Source: Acanthosepion pharaonis (taxonomy: Eukaryota > Mollusca > Cephalopoda > Sepiida > Sepiidae). From it: 64,000 bases of DNA. Made by a program: the position numbers and the translations under genes. Positions within the stretch are counted from its first letter, which is position 1; every line of letters begins with the position of its first letter. The DNA is taken from assembly GCA_903632075.3 (NCBI GenBank), contig CAHIKZ030005210.1, positions 1,265,001 to 1,329,000 of the forward strand, read 5' to 3'. Positions 63,331-64,000 of this stretch are shown piece by piece. Under the pieces are notes generated by a model. It searched no databases. It was not told the DNA's origin and saw only the letters and a program-made list of their open reading frames with translations.

Positions 63331-63691
63331 TATTGAAATTGGGAATTTATTGGAATCAATTAAAATATTGGTATCATTCCATCATTAAAAATATATATAT
63401 AAAAACCAGATGTAAATATATTTAAATAGGCCTGCATGGTTTAGTTCATTTGAATATTATTTATAACAATAGTATGGATATCAACTGTACAGTCTGATTG
63501 ACTGATTAGAGTGCTTAATGCAATTAGTATCAGTAATTTCAATTTTCTTTGGATGCTCAGCCGTCTGGCATGTGCTTAATATCAAATTGGGTGCAGCACC
63601 AGAAGTCAAAGTAGCATATCTTAGGCCTAGGAAACAAAATAGTTTTGTTCTTATTTTTCCACTTTTCATTTTATTGTTCTTACCCCTTACA

Positions 63692-63842
63692 ATGTCTGAA
63701 GAAAAGAGGCTGTCATACACAGCTGAATTCAAATTAAGTATGATTCATTATCTGAAAGTGTATGGAAATAGGACTGCCGAAAGACATTTTGCTTCTCCAT
63801 TAACAGAAAAAAAAAATGATTCATTGTTGGCATGTTTAGAAC

Positions 63843-63846
<4 letters not shown>
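63692..63846 (+). mobile_element. Pogo/Tigger-like transposase N-terminus, truncated
   Basis: From ATG at 63692, MSEEKRLSYTAEFKLSMIHY then LKVYGNRTAERHFASPLTEK. This is the CENP-B/pogo N-terminal helix-turn-helix signature (basic start, SYTAxFKLxxIxYxxxxGNRxAxRxF). It ends at about 63846 in a (TA)n array, with no further domain. An open frame extends upstream to 63518 but carries no motif, so the ATG at 63692 is the likely start. Confidence 0.8.
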
Positions 63847-63895
<49 letters not shown>

Positions 63896-63896
63896 A
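63846..63896. repeat. (TA)n array
   Basis: About 24 TA units with one phase change, directly truncating the pogo-like ORF. Confidence 0.95.
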
Positions 63897-64000
63897 GGTG
63901 CCTCCACAGAAATGTGATACTTAAGGATTAAAATAAATTTAAAAAAATGAAAAATCTTTCTTGAAGTTTTTATTTTAGTTTTAATTTCAACCTAATAGAT

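Overview
This window reads as AT-rich, repeat-dense, non-coding eukaryotic DNA, either intergenic or inside a very long intron. I found no intact host protein gene, rRNA array or functional tRNA gene. Every coding signal I can assign is a decayed fragment of a mobile element. The most likely source is a mollusc, probably a cephalopod. The reasons are long (TA)n arrays, several non-LTR retrotransposon families of invertebrate type, mariner and pogo-type DNA transposons, and abundant tRNA-headed SINEs that share a central core, as described for cephalopod SINE superfamilies. The assignment is inference from repeat content, at roughly 60% confidence.

Layout. 0-5 kb: a tandem repeat, then two different LINE 3' halves, a SINE and another LINE 3' end. 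5-13 kb: mostly unassigned AT-rich DNA with SINEs, hammerhead-ribozyme-like motifs and a 220-bp (TA)n array. 13-18 kb: two copies of one LINE in inverted orientation, one of them carrying a SINE insertion with a clean 13-bp target duplication. 18-24 kb: a (TA)-tailed SINE, 5S-rRNA-headed SINEs, another LINE end and unassigned DNA. 24-31 kb: three mariner copies (two internally deleted, one nearly full length) plus a local segmental duplication. 31-39 kb: SINEs, LINE 3' ends, a foldback element, a long unassigned stretch, and a nested repeat with (TA)n. 38.5-45 kb: a second mariner family, LINE fragments, microsatellites. 45-54 kb: a deleted pogo-like element, a SINE, a palindrome, LINE ends, (TA)-tailed SINEs and a fourth mariner of the first family. 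54-64 kb: LINE fragments, zinc-finger-encoding repeats, a near-perfect 38-bp hairpin, a 160-bp direct repeat, further ribozyme-like motifs, and the start of a pogo-like transposase.

The elements form an interacting community. LINE fragments supply reverse transcriptase and 3' tails. At least two SINEs carry tails resembling those LINE 3' ends, consistent with SINE-LINE partnership. One SINE core is joined to tRNA-like or 5S-rRNA-like heads and to three different tails. Several (TA)n microsatellites are the 3' tails of one SINE family rather than free-standing satellites. Several dispersed repeats carry hammerhead-like cores of the minimal-helix-III kind known from Penelope-like elements and retrozymes. 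The 5S/tRNA modular SINEs and the ribozyme-like repeats are the most interesting material.
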